Positions 28,976-38,144 of a stretch of 39,823 bases of DNA are shown in pieces (the first letter of the stretch is position 1; each line of letters opens with the position of its first letter). Below the pieces are notes generated by a model, which worked only from the letters and a program-made list of their open reading frames with translations, was not told where the DNA came from and searched no databases. Location: contig JAPLSM010000067.1 of the NCBI GenBank assembly GCA_026398635.1, positions 1-39,823 of the forward strand, written 5' to 3'. This DNA comes from Spirochaetota bacterium. Its GTDB lineage: Bacteria > Spirochaetota > Spirochaetia > SZUA-6 > Fen-1364. Made by a program: the position numbers and the translations under genes.

Positions 28976-29077
28976 AGAACGGGCAGCGCAAGCGGGCCGA
29001 CCCGCGAACCCGGCTCCTGGCTTGCAATTCGGCGCAGCCCGGGTAGAATGCCGTCAGCCGCTTGGGCGGCGCCACCC

Positions 29078-30004
29078 ATGAGACTGCTGGCATTCGCGCT
29101 GAAGAGGCTCGGCCGACTCCTCCTCACCGTCCTGCTGATCTCCACGATCATCTTCTTCGTCATCCGGGTCATCCCGGGCGACCCCGCGCTCGTGATCGCC
29201 GGCCTGGATGCGTCGCCCGAGAGCATTGCCGCCATCCGGGCGAAGATCGGCACCGACCAGCCGCTGGCGCTGCAGTACGTGCGGTGGCTGGCCGCCGTGG
29301 CGCGTTTCGACTTCGGCACCTCGCTCGCCACGGGACAGCCCGTCACGGCCATGATCCTCGAGCGGTTCCCGCTCACCCTCACCCTCGCCCTGCTCGGCAT
29401 GGTGATCGCCCTGGTGCTGTCCATCCCGCTGGGGATCGTCTCGGCGGTCAGGCGCTGGTCCGTCTGGGACTACCTCGGCATGCTCTTCTCGCAGATCGGC
29501 ATGGCGGTGCCCAGCTTCTGGCTCGGCATCCTGCTGCTGCTGGGTCTCGCGGTGAAGGTGCGGCTGTTCCCCCTGTTTGGCTCGGGCACCCTCAAGCACC
29601 TCGTGCTGCCGGCCGTCGCGCTGGGCTTCGCCCGGGCCGCGATCCTGCTGCGCCTGACCCGGGCGTCGATGGTGGAGGAGTTGTCGCGCGAGTACGTGGT
29701 GACCGCCCGGGCCAAGGGTCTCACCGAGCGCATGGTGAAGTACAAGCATGCGCTGAAGAACGCGCTCCTGCCCGTGGTGACGGTGGCGGGCATCCAGCTC
29801 GGCTACATGCTCGGGGGCGCGGTCATCATCGAGCAGGTGTTCTCCCTGCCCGGCCTCGGCCGGCTCTTCCTGACCGGCGTCTACCAGCGCGACTTCCCCC
29901 TCATCCAGGGCGGTATCGTGTTCATCGCGCTCGCCTTCTCCCTGATCAACTTCGCGGTGGACATCCTCTACAGCGTGCTCAACCCGAAGATCAGGATCGG
30001 CTGA
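29078..30004 (+). CDS. Peptide/oligopeptide ABC transporter permease (DppB type)
   Basis: FFVIRVIPGDPALVIAG; ARAKGLTERMVKYKHALKNALLPVVTVAGIQLGYMLGGAVIIEQVFSLPGLGRL. Confidence 0.95.
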   Translation: MRLLAFALKRLGRLLLTVLLISTIIFFVIRVIPGDPALVIAGLDASPESIAAIRAKIGTDQPLALQYVRWLAAVARFDFGTSLATGQPVTAMILERFPLTLTLALLGMVIALVLSIPLGIVSAVRRWSVWDYLGMLFSQIGMAVPSFWLGILLLLGLAVKVRLFPLFGSGTLKHLVLPAVALGFARAAILLRLTRASMVEELSREYVVTARAKGLTERMVKYKHALKNALLPVVTVAGIQLGYMLGGAVIIEQVFSLPGLGRLFLTGVYQRDFPLIQGGIVFIALAFSLINFAVDILYSVLNPKIRIG

Positions 30005-30996
30005 TGGACGGGGGAACGCTGCTCGCGGTCCGTGGTCTCGTGGTGAGCTTCCAGCGCGACCGGGACGGTCCGGTCTCCCGAGCCCTGCGCGGGGTGGACC
30101 TGTCGGTGGAGGCGTCCGAGATCCACGGCCTCGTCGGTGAGTCGGGGTGCGGAAAGACCGTCACCTCGACCGCGATCATTGGACTGCTGCCCGCGCCGCC
30201 GGCGCGCATCGAGGCCGGCAGCATCGTCTTCGAGGGCCGGGACCTGCTCGGCCTCTCCGCCGAGGAGCGCCGGAAGGTGCGGGGCAGGCAGATTGCAATG
30301 GTCTTCCAGGAGCCCGCCCGCTACCTCAACCCGTCCCTCCGCGTGGGCGCCCAGATCACCGAGATGCTCCGCCTCCACCTCCGCATGGGCCGGCAGGAGG
30401 CAGAGGCCCGGGCCGCGGAGCTCGCCGGGCTCGTGGGGCTCGGCGGGGCGCGACGGGTGCTGCAGACCTACCCCCACGAGCTGTCGGGCGGCATGAAGCA
30501 GCGCGCGATGATCGCCATGGCCATCTCGTGCAACCCGCGCCTGCTGATCGCCGACGAGCCGACCACGGCGCTGGACGTGACGCTGCAGCTGCAGATCCTC
30601 CGGCTGATCGTGCGCCTGCGCGAGGCCTTCCGCATGGGGATCCTTTTCATCTCCCACGACCTGCGCCTCGTGCGCACCGTGGCCGACCGGGTGACGGTGA
30701 TGTACGCGGGCCGGGCCGTCGAGACCACGTCGGCGCGCGACCTCTACCGCGGGGCCCTGCACCCATACACGCGCCTCCTGCTCGCCTCCATCCCCGCGGC
30801 CCAGAAGCGCGGCACGCGCCTGAAGGTGATACCCGGCCGGGTGCCGGACGCGCAGGCGATTCCCGCGGGGTGCGCCTTCCACCCCCGGTGCCCGCTCGCC
30901 GAGGACCGGTGCCGGGTCGACATGCCCGAGAGCCGCGAGCACGCACCCGGCCACGCCGCGTCCTGCCATTTCGTGGGGAAGCCATGGCCGGATTGA
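30004..30996 (+). CDS. Peptide ABC transporter ATP-binding protein (DppD type)
   Basis: GESGCGKTVTSTAIIGLLP; LSGGMKQRAMIAMAI; ADEPTTALDVTLQLQIL; CAFHPRCPLAEDRC C-terminal motif. Confidence 0.95.
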   Translation: MDGGTLLAVRGLVVSFQRDRDGPVSRALRGVDLSVEASEIHGLVGESGCGKTVTSTAIIGLLPAPPARIEAGSIVFEGRDLLGLSAEERRKVRGRQIAMVFQEPARYLNPSLRVGAQITEMLRLHLRMGRQEAEARAAELAGLVGLGGARRVLQTYPHELSGGMKQRAMIAMAISCNPRLLIADEPTTALDVTLQLQILRLIVRLREAFRMGILFISHDLRLVRTVADRVTVMYAGRAVETTSARDLYRGALHPYTRLLLASIPAAQKRGTRLKVIPGRVPDAQAIPAGCAFHPRCPLAEDRCRVDMPESREHAPGHAASCHFVGKPWPD

Positions 30997-32024
30997 TCGA
31001 GGTCCGCGACCTCTCGAAGCGCCACCGGGCGCGCGGCCTGCACCGTCCGGGCTCGGGCGTGCTCGCCGTCGACCGGGTGAGCTTCTCGATCGAGCGCGGC
31101 AGCGTGTTCGGGCTGGTGGGCGAGTCGGGATGCGGCAAGACGACCCTGGCGCGCGCGGTCCTCCACCTCGATCCCCCGACCTCGGGCGACGTGCTCTACG
31201 ACGGTGCGAGCCTCTCGGGGCTCCCACGGCGCGCGCTGCGCGAGCAGCGCCGGCACATGCAGATCGTGTTCCAGGACCCGAACGGCGCGCTGGACCCCAA
31301 GATGCGCATTCGGGACAGCATGGAGGAGGGGCTTCGGAACCTCCGCGTGCCGGCAGCCGAGCGGCGCCGCCGGGTGGAGGAGCTGCTGGAGCTGGTGGGC
31401 ATCCCCGCCGAGCACGCGGCCCGGTGGCCGCACGAGTTCTCGGGCGGCCAGAAGCAGCGCATCGTGGTGGCCCGGGCCCTCACGATGGACCCCGACTTCA
31501 TCGTGCTTGACGAGCCGGTCAGCAACCTCGACGTGTCGATCCAGGCCCAGATCATCAACCTGCTGCAAGACTTGCGCGCCCGGTTCAACCTCACGTACCT
31601 GTTCATCTCGCACGACCTGCACCTCGTGGCGTACGTGAGCGACCGGATCGGGGTGATGTACCGGGGCCGGCTCGTGGAGGTCGCGGCTGCCGATCCGATC
31701 ATGGCCCGGCCGCTGCACCCCTACACGCAGCGCCTGTTCTCGTCGGTGCCGGACGCGGTGACCGGCGACGCGGTGGCCGACGGCGCGGCCGGCTCGGAAA
31801 CCCCCGCCGGGGATGGCGCGACCGACGGCCCGGGACACGGACGCGGCTGCCCGTACTGCGGGCAGTGCGGACGGGAAACCTCCCGGTGCCGCGAAGCGGA
31901 GCCGGAGCTCCGCGACGTCGGGGGAGGGCACCTCGTGGCGTGTTGGGGCGGCCTGTCCGACATCCGTGTCGACGGCCGCCCTTCGACATCCCTGTCGAGG
32001 GGGGATGATCCCGGGCGGCTTTGA
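30984..32024 (+). CDS. Peptide ABC transporter ATP-binding protein (DppF type)
   Basis: GESGCGKTTLARAVLHLDPPTSGDVLYDG; FQDPNGALDPKMRI; FSGGQKQRIVVARALTMDPDFIVLDEPVSNLDVSIQAQI. Confidence 0.95.
   Translation: MAGLIEVRDLSKRHRARGLHRPGSGVLAVDRVSFSIERGSVFGLVGESGCGKTTLARAVLHLDPPTSGDVLYDGASLSGLPRRALREQRRHMQIVFQDPNGALDPKMRIRDSMEEGLRNLRVPAAERRRRVEELLELVGIPAEHAARWPHEFSGGQKQRIVVARALTMDPDFIVLDEPVSNLDVSIQAQIINLLQDLRARFNLTYLFISHDLHLVAYVSDRIGVMYRGRLVEVAAADPIMARPLHPYTQRLFSSVPDAVTGDAVADGAAGSETPAGDGATDGPGHGRGCPYCGQCGRETSRCREAEPELRDVGGGHLVACWGGLSDIRVDGRPSTSLSRGDDPGRL
31958..31997. repeat. Tandem palindromic elements CGACATCCsTGTCG
   Basis: CGACATCCGTGTCG at 31958-31971 and CGACATCCCTGTCG at 31984-31997, 26 bp apart, upstream of the dppA-type gene. 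Confidence 0.75.
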
Positions 32025-32050
32025 CGGTATGATGAACGAGCCTGTAGTGA
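32021..32050 (+). promoter_or_regulatory. Candidate internal promoter for the substrate-binding-protein gene
   Basis: TTGACG-N18-TAGTGA between the DppF-type stop and the ATG at 32082. Confidence 0.35.
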
Positions 32051-32081
32051 ACGGCTCGACGGAGAACGAAGGAGGAGAACC

Positions 32082-33575
32082 ATGAATCGATCTCGCTGGA
32101 TCATCGCGGCCCTGCTTGCCGCTCTGCTGGTGCTGCCCGCGGGCGCCCTTCTGGCGAAGGACCTGAACTTCGCCCTGTCGGGCAACCCGGACACCCTCGA
32201 TCCCCACAAGACCTCGGGCACCCTGACGTTCCAGACCCTGAAGAGCGTCTACGACACGCTGGCCGAGTCCGACCAGTCGGGCAAGCTCGTGCCCGCCCTG
32301 GCCGAGAGCTGGACTGTGTCGGGCGATTTCCTCACCTGGACCTTCAAGCTGCGCCAAGGCGTGGTGTTCCACAACGGCGACAAGCTCACCTCGAAGGACG
32401 TCAAAGCGACCTTCGACCGGATCCGGGACAAGGCGACCGCCTCGCCGAAAGCCGCCGAGTACTCGGCGGTCGCGTCGGTCGAGACACCCGACGACGCCAC
32501 CGTGGTGTTCAAGCTCTCGCAGCCTTCGGCGCCGTTTCTCGCCGCCATAGCCTCGGGCTGGGGCGCCATCATGCCCAAGAGCCTCATCGACCAGAACTGG
32601 GACTTTGCGAACAAGCCGGTCGGCACCGGACCCTTCGTGCTGAAGGAGTTCGTGCGCGACAGCCGGATCGTGCTCGAGAAGAACGCGAAGTACTGGATGG
32701 CCGGGCTGCCGAAGCTCGACCGGATCGTCATGAACATCATCCCCGACCGGGCCGTGCAGGTGCAGGGCCTGATGACCGGAGCCATCGACGCCGTGGAGTT
32801 CGTCGACCCCGTGGACTTCCCGGTGCTTCAGACGAGCAAGGACGTGACGATCGACAAGTCGATGTCCGCCCTCATCATGGTCATGGCCATGAACTGCACC
32901 AATCCCGTCCTGTCCAACGTGAACGTGCGCCAGGCGGTGAACTACGCCATCAACAAGCAGCAGGTGCTCGACATCGCCTACGGCGGCGGCAAGGTGATCG
33001 GCACCTTCATGGACGTCGACAACGCTTATTACAAGGACTTCACGTCGCTCTATCCCTACAACCCCGACAAGGCGATGGCGCTCCTGGCCGAGGCGAAGAT
33101 CCCGGCCGGCACGACCTTCGAGATGGTGCTGCCCTCGAACTACGACATGCACGTGAAGGCCGGGCAGATGTACCAGGAGATGCTGACCAAGGTCGGGCTG
33201 AAGGTGAACATCAAGCTCGTCGACTGGCCCACCTGGCTCTCCGACGTCTACACCGGCGGCAAGTACGACTTCACGGTGGTCGGCCACACGGGCAAGCTGG
33301 ACCCCGACGGCACCGTGGGCGGCTACGGCGGGGGCAAGTACGTGAAGTGGATGAACGCGGGTTGCCTGGACCTCATCAACCGGGCGAAGCTCACCGCGGA
33401 CTTCGAGTCGCGCAAGCGCCTGTACGACCAGGCCCTGGAAATCATGGCGAAGCAGGTGCCCTTCGTGTACCTCGGCACCTCGTTCCGCTACAAGGCGTTC
33501 CGCAGCAACGTGTCAGAGTACCGCATGACCCCGAAGCTGGACACCTTCGACTTCCGCTGGACCGACAAGAAGTGA
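32082..33575 (+). CDS. Peptide ABC transporter substrate-binding protein (SBP_bac_5 / DppA type)
   Basis: Signal peptide; LNFALSGNPDTLDPHKTSGTLTFQTLKSVYDTLAESDQ; FHNGDKLTSKDVKATFDRI; VRQAVNYAINKQQVLD. Confidence 0.95.
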   Translation: MNRSRWIIAALLAALLVLPAGALLAKDLNFALSGNPDTLDPHKTSGTLTFQTLKSVYDTLAESDQSGKLVPALAESWTVSGDFLTWTFKLRQGVVFHNGDKLTSKDVKATFDRIRDKATASPKAAEYSAVASVETPDDATVVFKLSQPSAPFLAAIASGWGAIMPKSLIDQNWDFANKPVGTGPFVLKEFVRDSRIVLEKNAKYWMAGLPKLDRIVMNIIPDRAVQVQGLMTGAIDAVEFVDPVDFPVLQTSKDVTIDKSMSALIMVMAMNCTNPVLSNVNVRQAVNYAINKQQVLDIAYGGGKVIGTFMDVDNAYYKDFTSLYPYNPDKAMALLAEAKIPAGTTFEMVLPSNYDMHVKAGQMYQEMLTKVGLKVNIKLVDWPTWLSDVYTGGKYDFTVVGHTGKLDPDGTVGGYGGGKYVKWMNAGCLDLINRAKLTADFESRKRLYDQALEIMAKQVPFVYLGTSFRYKAFRSNVSEYRMTPKLDTFDFRWTDKK

Positions 33576-34393
33576 TCCGTGCCCGCGGACGCGGGAGCGT
33601 GGCCTTCGCGCTCTCGGTCCTGTTCCTGATCATCCTGGGGGCCGCCGCGCTGGCGGCCCCCCTCATCGCCCCGCGCAGCCCGACCGACCAGGTGCTGGCC
33701 GGTCGTTTCTCGCCGCCGGGCGCTGCCTTCCCGCTGGGCAGCGACGACCTGGGCCGGGACATCCTGAGCCGGATCATCTACGGCTCCCGGTCCGCCCTGC
33801 TCGTGGGCATCGTGTCCGTCAGCATCGCGGTCGCGCTCGGGATGACCGCGGGCCTCTTCGCGGGCCTCGCACCCTCGGCGGTGGACAACGCCATCATGCT
33901 CCTCATGGACGGTCTGCTTTCGTTCCCCACGGTGCTCCTGGCCATCACCGTGGTCTCGTTCCTCGGCTACGGCCTGCCCCAGGTGATGATCGCCATCGGC
34001 GTCATCTACAGCCCGACCTTCGCACGCATCGTGCGCGCCGAGACGCTCGTCATCAAAACCGAGGAGTACGTGGAGGCGTCCCGGGCGCTGGGCACGCGCC
34101 TTCCCGTGATCGTCTTCCGGCACATTGTGCCCAACCTGCTCGGCAAGGTGATCGTGCAGGCCTCGATCACGTTCGCCCTTGCGGTGGTGGTGGAGGCGTC
34201 GCTGTCGTACCTGGGGCTCGGCATGCAGCCGCCCGCGGCCAGCTGGGGCCTGATGCTGAAGGACGCCCGCACCTACCTCATGCAGGCGCCGTGGATGGCC
34301 GTGTACCCGGGGCTCGCCCTCGCCCTCACGGTGCTCTGCTTCAATGTGATCGGCGACACCCTGTCCGAGCGCCTGAACCCGAAGGTTCGCTAA
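33572..34393 (+). CDS. Peptide/oligopeptide ABC transporter permease (DppC type)
   Basis: GTG start; AAFPLGSDDLGRDILSRIIYGSRSALLVGIVSVSIAV; VEASRALGTRLPVIVFRHIVPNLLG. Confidence 0.95.
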   Translation: MIRARGRGSVAFALSVLFLIILGAAALAAPLIAPRSPTDQVLAGRFSPPGAAFPLGSDDLGRDILSRIIYGSRSALLVGIVSVSIAVALGMTAGLFAGLAPSAVDNAIMLLMDGLLSFPTVLLAITVVSFLGYGLPQVMIAIGVIYSPTFARIVRAETLVIKTEEYVEASRALGTRLPVIVFRHIVPNLLGKVIVQASITFALAVVVEASLSYLGLGMQPPAASWGLMLKDARTYLMQAPWMAVYPGLALALTVLCFNVIGDTLSERLNPKVR

Positions 34394-35667
34394 TCTCCCT
34401 CCAGCAGTCGCGCCAGGTAGCGCGACTTCATCTGCCGGCTCGCCATCAGCTGCTTGGCCGGCGGCAGCTTCAGGATGACCCCGAGCACCGCGGCCATGGC
34501 CCGATGGCTGGCGAGCACGCCGTTGTCGAAGATGAGGTGCTGGAGCGTGCCGCGCTCGATTGCCATCAGCACAGCACGGTGGGCGCCGTTCACGGGCGAA
34601 ATGACCCTGGCCGCGCGGGGCGAGAGGGACAGCGCCCGGTGCGTGCACGCCCGCACGCACACCCCGCAGCCGAGGCACACCGTCGCGTCCACGCGCGCTT
34701 TCCTCAGCTTCGGCCGGCGCGCGTCGTTGGCCGACACGAGGCCGATCGCCTCCACGGGGCAGGCGGCCGTGCAGGCGCCGCAGCCGGTGCACGCGGAGGC
34801 GTCCACGACCGGCAGCCAGTTAGTGGTCTGGATGGGGTTGAGCACCGCGAACCGGCGCGCGGCGATCATCGCCTCGCAGCAGCACCCGCAGCAGTTGCAG
34901 ATGAAGCTCACCCCGCGCTGCACGTTCTCGCCGAACTGGACCAGGCTCCGGGCCTGCGCTTCCTCCAACAGTGCGAGCGCCTCCGGCACGTCCACCTCTC
35001 GCGCGTACCCGGCCCTCGCGATCGACTCGGCCGCTCCGCCGAAGGTCATGCAGTTGTTTTTCGGCGCGTCGCAGTCCCTGCCGAGGTGCTCCATCTTGTG
35101 CCGGCAGTAGCACACGCCCACGCCCCGGTGCGTCGCGGTCTTCACGACCTCGCTCGCGCGCTCCCAGTCCAGCACCGTGAGGGTGCCCTCGGCCGGAAGC
35201 ACCGCCTCCTGCACGAACGTCCGGCCCAGCCTGGTCTCGCTGGTGAACAGGGCCTTGATGAAGTCCTCCTCCACGTTGAGGTACTGGTAATAGAGCTCCG
35301 CGAGCGCCTTCTGGTCGATGTCCGACCTGATGCGCATCATCGAGAACTCGAAGAACCCCGCCATGGGCGGGGGTAGGAAGAACGTGTGCACGCCGTCCGG
35401 GCCTTCCGTGTCCACGAGGATCGCCCTTCCCGCGAGCGTGTCGAGGGTCTTCCGTGCCTCCGCTTCGTCGATGCTCCAGGCCTTCGCAGCCCGGGCTGCG
35501 GTGAAGGGCCGGATCGGAAGCCGCGCCACGAGGCCGGCCTCGCGCTCGCTGAAGAGCATGGCAAGGATCTTGAACAACACCTCCGACGCCGGGGCGCCCT
35601 GGGGGAACCGGTTCAGCCTGTCCACGAGCGAGGCATAGCCGGACTTCAGGGTCGCGTGCGCCATCAA
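34390..35667 (-). CDS. 4Fe-4S dicluster ferredoxin-type protein with winged-helix-like N-terminus and extra Cys motifs
   Basis: CTGCGACTAACPVEAIGL and CLGCGVCVRACTHRAL; CYCRHKMEHLGRDCDAPKNNC; FICNCCGCCCEAM. Confidence 0.85.
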   Translation of the reverse strand: MMAHATLKSGYASLVDRLNRFPQGAPASEVLFKILAMLFSEREAGLVARLPIRPFTAARAAKAWSIDEAEARKTLDTLAGRAILVDTEGPDGVHTFFLPPPMAGFFEFSMMRIRSDIDQKALAELYYQYLNVEEDFIKALFTSETRLGRTFVQEAVLPAEGTLTVLDWERASEVVKTATHRGVGVCYCRHKMEHLGRDCDAPKNNCMTFGGAAESIARAGYAREVDVPEALALLEEAQARSLVQFGENVQRGVSFICNCCGCCCEAMIAARRFAVLNPIQTTNWLPVVDASACTGCGACTAACPVEAIGLVSANDARRPKLRKARVDATVCLGCGVCVRACTHRALSLSPRAARVISPVNGAHRAVLMAIERGTLQHLIFDNGVLASHRAMAAVLGVILKLPPAKQLMASRQMKSRYLARLLEGD

Positions 35668-36377
35668 TCTCTACCTTTTAGGTCGGTCGGAGCCCCGAGC
35701 GCAGCCAAAGCCGCGTCCCACACCGGGTCCGGCGGCGGCGGGGCGACGATGGTGAGCGTCGTCTTCCGCACGGGGTGCTCGAACGACACTTCCCGGGCGT
35801 GCAGGTGTATGCCGCCGCCCGGGTTGGACCTGCGCGCGCCGTACTTGAGGTCGCCCTTGATGTGGCACCCGATTGCCGCGAGTTGCGCCCTGATCTGGTG
35901 GTGCCGGCCGGTCTTCAGGTCGATCTCGAGCAGGAAGTAACGCTCGAGGACCGCAGCGAGCCGGTACGAGAGGTGCGCCTCCCGGGCTCCCGGCACCGGC
36001 CGGGGCGCTGCGTACGACTTGTTCTGCTCAGGGTTTCGCGTGACCCAGTGCACGAGGGAGTCCGCATCCTTCGGAGGCCGGGCATCCACCACGGCCCAGT
36101 AGCGCTTGTGCACGCCGCCCTCGCGGAACAGCACGTTCATGCGCTCGAGCGCCTTGCTCGTTCGGGCGAAGATCACGACCCCGCTCACCGGCCGGTCGAG
36201 CCGGTGCACGATACCGACGAACACGTTGCCGGGCTTGCCGTGCTTCTCCTTGAGATACCCGGCCACGCGCTCGGCGAGCGTGACGTCGCCCGTGGCGTCG
36301 CCCTGGACGATGTCCGAGGCCGCCTTGTTGACCGCCAGGATATGGTTGTCCTCGTAGAGCAATTGTAGAGGCGTCAT
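35664..36377 (-). CDS. RluA-family pseudouridine synthase
   Basis: LYEDNHILAVNKAASDIVQGD; VHRLDRPVSGVVIFARTSKALERMN; LKTGRHHQIRAQLAAIGCHIKGDLKYG. Confidence 0.94.
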   Translation of the reverse strand: MTPLQLLYEDNHILAVNKAASDIVQGDATGDVTLAERVAGYLKEKHGKPGNVFVGIVHRLDRPVSGVVIFARTSKALERMNVLFREGGVHKRYWAVVDARPPKDADSLVHWVTRNPEQNKSYAAPRPVPGAREAHLSYRLAAVLERYFLLEIDLKTGRHHQIRAQLAAIGCHIKGDLKYGARRSNPGGGIHLHAREVSFEHPVRKTTLTIVAPPPPDPVWDAALAALGAPTDLKGRD

Positions 36378-36642
36378 GGTTGATCCGGTCCGGCCGCTCC
36401 AGTATAGCCCATGCGCGCCGGGAGGGTCCATGAGAGCAGAGGTGCGACGGCAGCGTGGTCGCGAAGGTGAATATGGTGCTCGAGTTCGCGGAGTGGTGTC
36501 TCGAGCGGAGCGAGGCGCGGGTGCCGAATCTGGGCACGGAGACGCGTTGGTCGATCAGCTACGCGATGTGAGTACGGGTCGGCGAACTTCGATCAGACTG
36601 TTTCCATTCAGGTCGCGTATGTGCTACATCCATTAACAGGAT

Positions 36643-38127
36643 ATGAACGTCCTGCTCATCATCGCAGGTGTCGTCTTCGTCATCTGGCTCATCGCCAAGT
36701 CTGTCGCAGATCGCAAGCTGCCCGCGAAAACGGATTCATCGCGACCCGTCATCCCTCATCCCCAACCGGCTCCCGTCCGTTCAGAGAGAGCACAGAAAAC
36801 TCTCGGGCCGCAACCCATTCGTCTGGAAGACATACAGCTCGATGATCCGATCTTCCGATCCGCCCTCGAGGCCATGGAAGCTGGGGAGAGCGCGTTCATC
36901 ACCGGCAGGGCCGGAACGGGCAAGTCGACGCTACTACGCTATTTCAAAGATACGACCCACCGTTCGGTCGTGGTCCTGGCTCCAACGGGCGTCGCGGCGC
37001 TGAACATCGGGGGACAGACGATCCACTCGTTCTTCCGACTGCCACCCCGGGATTTCCTCGATCCCGACGACATGCAGCCGCCCCGCGGACAATCCGTCCT
37101 GTTAATGCGCAAGCTGCAGACGTTGGTGATCGACGAGGTGTCGATGGTCCGCGCGGACATGCTTGAATGCATCGACCGGAAGCTCCGAATGGCTCGTAGC
37201 AGATCACACGAACCCTTCGGCGGGGTTCAGATGGTACTCATAGGCGATCCGTTTCAGCTGCCGCCGGTGGTCCAGGACGCCACGGTCCGCGAGCACTTTC
37301 AGGAGCTTTATGGCGGTCCTTACTTCTTCAAGTCCCCCGCGCTCAAGGAAGCGAACCTACGCCTGATCGAGCTACAGAAGAACTACCGTCAGTCAGATCC
37401 GCGCTTCATCGATCTCCTCAACAGGGTGAGAGAAAACAACCTTGATCCGGCGAGCATCGAAATCCTGAACGGCAGGGTGCAAAGCCGGGAGAGAGCATTC
37501 AATGGAGAACCGTACATCACCGCCACGCCGACCAATGCGATAGCCCAGCAGATCAATACGACCTACTTGAATGCATTGCCAGGCCAGGAAGTCACCTTGC
37601 ATGGAGATTTCGCCGGCGAGCTCACGCCCATCATGAACGGCCTCCCGGCCAAGTTGCCCACTGACGATCCCCTGGTGTTGAAGGATGGCGCACAGGTGAT
37701 GCTCGTTCGAAATGATGTCCAGCGCCGGTGGGTGAATGGTACCCTGGGCACGCTATCAGGGGATCCCCGAAGGTCAATCGCGGTTAATCTCGGCGGAGCC
37801 ACTTATCAAGTCGACAAGTGCACCTGGGAAAAAATCGAGTATGCCTACGACACCATCGAGGAGAAAATAGTCCCAAAAGTCGTTGGAACCTTCACGCAAT
37901 ACCCGCTGAAGCTCGGATGGGCATTCACGATCCACAAGGTGCAGGGGCTCACGCTAGACCGCCTCTACCTCGATCTCGCGGGCGGCGCTTTCGCTCACGG
38001 TCAGACGTACACCGCCCTTAGCAGGTGCAGATCCCTCGACGGCCTTGCCTTGGGCAGGGCAGTGTACCCGGCAGACATCATTCTCGACGCCGGGATATTG
38101 GCATTCAGAGAAGCATTCCGCAGCTGA
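36643..38127 (+). CDS. Pif1-like (SF1B) AAA helicase with predicted N-terminal transmembrane segment
   Basis: FITGRAGTGKSTLLRYFK; VLAPTGVAALNIGGQTIHSFF; LVIDEVSMVRADML; IGDPFQLPPVV; LGWAFTIHKVQGLTLDRLYLDL..YTALSRCRSLDGL; begins MNVLLIIAGVVFVIWLIAKSV. Confidence 0.9.
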   Translation: MNVLLIIAGVVFVIWLIAKSVADRKLPAKTDSSRPVIPHPQPAPVRSERAQKTLGPQPIRLEDIQLDDPIFRSALEAMEAGESAFITGRAGTGKSTLLRYFKDTTHRSVVVLAPTGVAALNIGGQTIHSFFRLPPRDFLDPDDMQPPRGQSVLLMRKLQTLVIDEVSMVRADMLECIDRKLRMARSRSHEPFGGVQMVLIGDPFQLPPVVQDATVREHFQELYGGPYFFKSPALKEANLRLIELQKNYRQSDPRFIDLLNRVRENNLDPASIEILNGRVQSRERAFNGEPYITATPTNAIAQQINTTYLNALPGQEVTLHGDFAGELTPIMNGLPAKLPTDDPLVLKDGAQVMLVRNDVQRRWVNGTLGTLSGDPRRSIAVNLGGATYQVDKCTWEKIEYAYDTIEEKIVPKVVGTFTQYPLKLGWAFTIHKVQGLTLDRLYLDLAGGAFAHGQTYTALSRCRSLDGLALGRAVYPADIILDAGILAFREAFRS

Positions 38128-38144
38128 TCTCCGCGGAACGCGCT

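Noticed and set aside
30744-33287. 847-aa minus-strand ORF, the longest in the window
   Set aside because: Antisense to the DppD, DppF and DppA-type genes; His/Val/Arg-rich with no recognisable domain; explained by GC bias.
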